A stretch of DNA of 64,000 nucleotides. Origin: Mesorhizobium huakuii. Its GTDB lineage: Bacteria; Pseudomonadota; Alphaproteobacteria; Rhizobiales; Rhizobiaceae. The stretch's first letter is position 1. Each line of letters begins with the position of its first letter. The translations under genes were made by a program, and so were the position numbers. The stretch spans positions 3,468,001 to 3,532,000 of the forward strand of contig NZ_CP050296.1 of NCBI RefSeq assembly GCF_014189455.1, given 5' to 3'. Below, in pieces: positions 63,179 to 64,000 of the stretch. Under the pieces are notes generated by a model. The model made no database searches and was not told the origin of the DNA. It saw only the letters and a list, made by a program, of their open reading frames with translations.

Positions 63179-63256
63179 CTACCGTACGAACAGCATGATG
63201 AGAATGATGATTGGGATCGGAATACCGAGCAACCAGAGCAAAATGCCACGTCCCAT
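63179..63256 (-). CDS. 25-residue membrane miniprotein
   Basis: A short ORF begins MGRGILLWLLGIPIPIIILI and ends LFVR: a single hydrophobic helix with a basic residue at each end. A consensus AGGAGG lies seven bases before the ATG, much stronger than most sites here. It ends nine bases before the larger membrane gene, so it is a likely co-translated small partner or regulator. Confidence 0.72.
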   Translation of the reverse strand: MGRGILLWLLGIPIPIIILIMLFVR

Positions 63257-63489
63257 GAAGGCCTCCTGTGAGAAACTATGATCGATGTTGTCACAATGTC
63301 CCGAGAGGACTTCCGTTCCGGCAGGCTATAAAATGATTTTGTTTGCCGGCGAGGGAACAATTCGAAGCACCGCTTCGCACCAATGTCTCAAGCGATCATG
63401 TTGTTGTGATTTGACCCCCAGGTCGAGTCGGGCAAAAGCGGAAATCCGGACGAATTTTCTTCGAAGTGCCTTGCCGAGCAGGAAGACAA

Positions 63490-64000
63490 ATGACTCCAAG
63501 GAAATTCCAGGAGAAGCAAAAAGCAAGAGCCCAGCGGATTTGGGCTCCTGTCCGCGGGCTGCGCCCAGCAATTTTAGTCGGCCTGGTCTCGCTCTATTGC
63601 CTGTTCCCCTGGGGCACGACCCTTGCCACTGCAGCCGGTGCGCCGATCGGCGCGACATCGGCCAGTTCGGCTGCCGAAGACACCGCGCATCCTTCCTCCG
63701 TAGGCTTTGAAGCCGTTCGCGTTCCCAATGGCGGCGAGCCGCCGCTGGCTGCCGGCATCTGGTACCCGACTTCAGCCGAGCCGCGCTATGTGCCGCTGGA
63801 ATTCTTCAAGCAGCGCGTCGCGCCTTCCGGCCCGGTAGAAGGCCGTGCGCTGCCGCTCATCGTGATCTCGCATGGCGGCGGCGGATCCTATGCCGGTCAT
63901 TATGATACGGCGATCGCCCTGGCGAGAGCCGGCTTCGTTGTCGCGGCGGTCAGCCATGCCGGTGACACCTTCGACGACCAGAGCAAGGTGCTGATGCTAT
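63490..64000 (+). CDS. Secreted alpha/beta hydrolase, dienelactone-hydrolase-like (partial)
   Basis: At least 170 residues, continuing past the right edge. A long N-terminus has basic residues then a hydrophobic segment (ILVGLVSLYCLFPWGTTLATAAG), which is a signal peptide or anchor. The hydrolase domain starts at VGFEAVRVPNGGEPPLAAGIWYP and reaches the oxyanion-hole region LPLIVISHGGGGS. The Ser nucleophile lies beyond the window. The ATG at 63490 has AGGAAG five bases upstream. Similar proteins include predicted dienelactone hydrolases and PAF-acetylhydrolase-like lipases. Confidence 0.83.
   Translation, partial: MTPRKFQEKQKARAQRIWAPVRGLRPAILVGLVSLYCLFPWGTTLATAAGAPIGATSASSAAEDTAHPSSVGFEAVRVPNGGEPPLAAGIWYPTSAEPRYVPLEFFKQRVAPSGPVEGRALPLIVISHGGGGSYAGHYDTAIALARAGFVVAAVSHAGDTFDDQSKVLML

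Overview
The window looks like a chromosomal segment of a Rhizobiales alphaproteobacterium, most likely Mesorhizobium or a close relative. This is inferred from the high GC content, the gene families, the small palindromic intergenic repeats around 25389-25527 and 33746-33890, the membrane urate hydroxylase PuuD, the split pntAA/pntAB/pntB transhydrogenase beside an aa3 oxidase subunit IV, and the fused UdgX-type uracil-DNA glycosylase with its radical-SAM partner. No rRNA, tRNA, CRISPR array, insertion sequence or prophage was seen.

Layout. 1-7043 (minus): a dipeptide-type ABC importer (solute binder, two permeases, fused double ATPase cut by the left edge) with a CocE/NonD hydrolase upstream. 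7124-7863: an mqsRA toxin-antitoxin pair. 7905-16671 and 20982-25357: a purine-degradation region. The minus arm carries the puuE-uraD fusion, ureidoglycine aminohydrolase, allA and a deaminase. The plus arm carries uraH, xdhA, xdhB and xdhC, and further on puuD, guaD, a UPF0303 protein and glycerate 2-kinase. Together they cover guanine/xanthine to urate, hydroxyisourate, OHCU, allantoin and allantoate, then ureidoglycine to glyoxylate and on to glycerate. Only allantoate amidohydrolase is absent from the window. A PhzF protein, two flavin monooxygenases and a LysR regulator sit between the arms.

25544-31122 (minus): the UdgX fusion, its radical-SAM partner (reading frame broken twice), a glutamine-synthetase-like gene (broken once) and a class III aminotransferase. 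31279-38463: small secreted and membrane proteins, two MarR regulators (one with twin operator palindromes), a WD40 protein, a His-rich CobW GTPase, an AraC regulator, a DUF2000 protein and a Bcr/CflA-type efflux pump (broken once). The pump is preceded by a structured leader with short ORFs and an intrinsic terminator, the best candidate here for an undescribed regulatory system. 38871-41893: a DMT exporter, a LacI regulator that seems to start at CTG, and a 2-hydroxyacid dehydrogenase. 41977-48660: a small secreted protein behind a CtrA-like box, a class-I glutamine amidotransferase-type hydrolase, and a TRAP transporter whose binding protein is transcribed opposite to its permeases. 48843-58319: an orphan LivH-like permease, a CGNR regulator with a lipoprotein, indolepyruvate ferredoxin oxidoreductase (C-terminus frame-shifted), a GGDEF-EAL protein and a FeeM-like N-acyltransferase. 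58441-64000: DUF3096, oxidase subunit IV, the transhydrogenase operon, two membrane proteins including one of 25 residues, and a partial alpha/beta hydrolase.

Five reading-frame breaks (near 28096, 28194, 29605, 37787 and 54656) are all apparent 1-2 base deletions, mostly in short homopolymers. Base-calling errors are therefore as likely as real pseudogenes.
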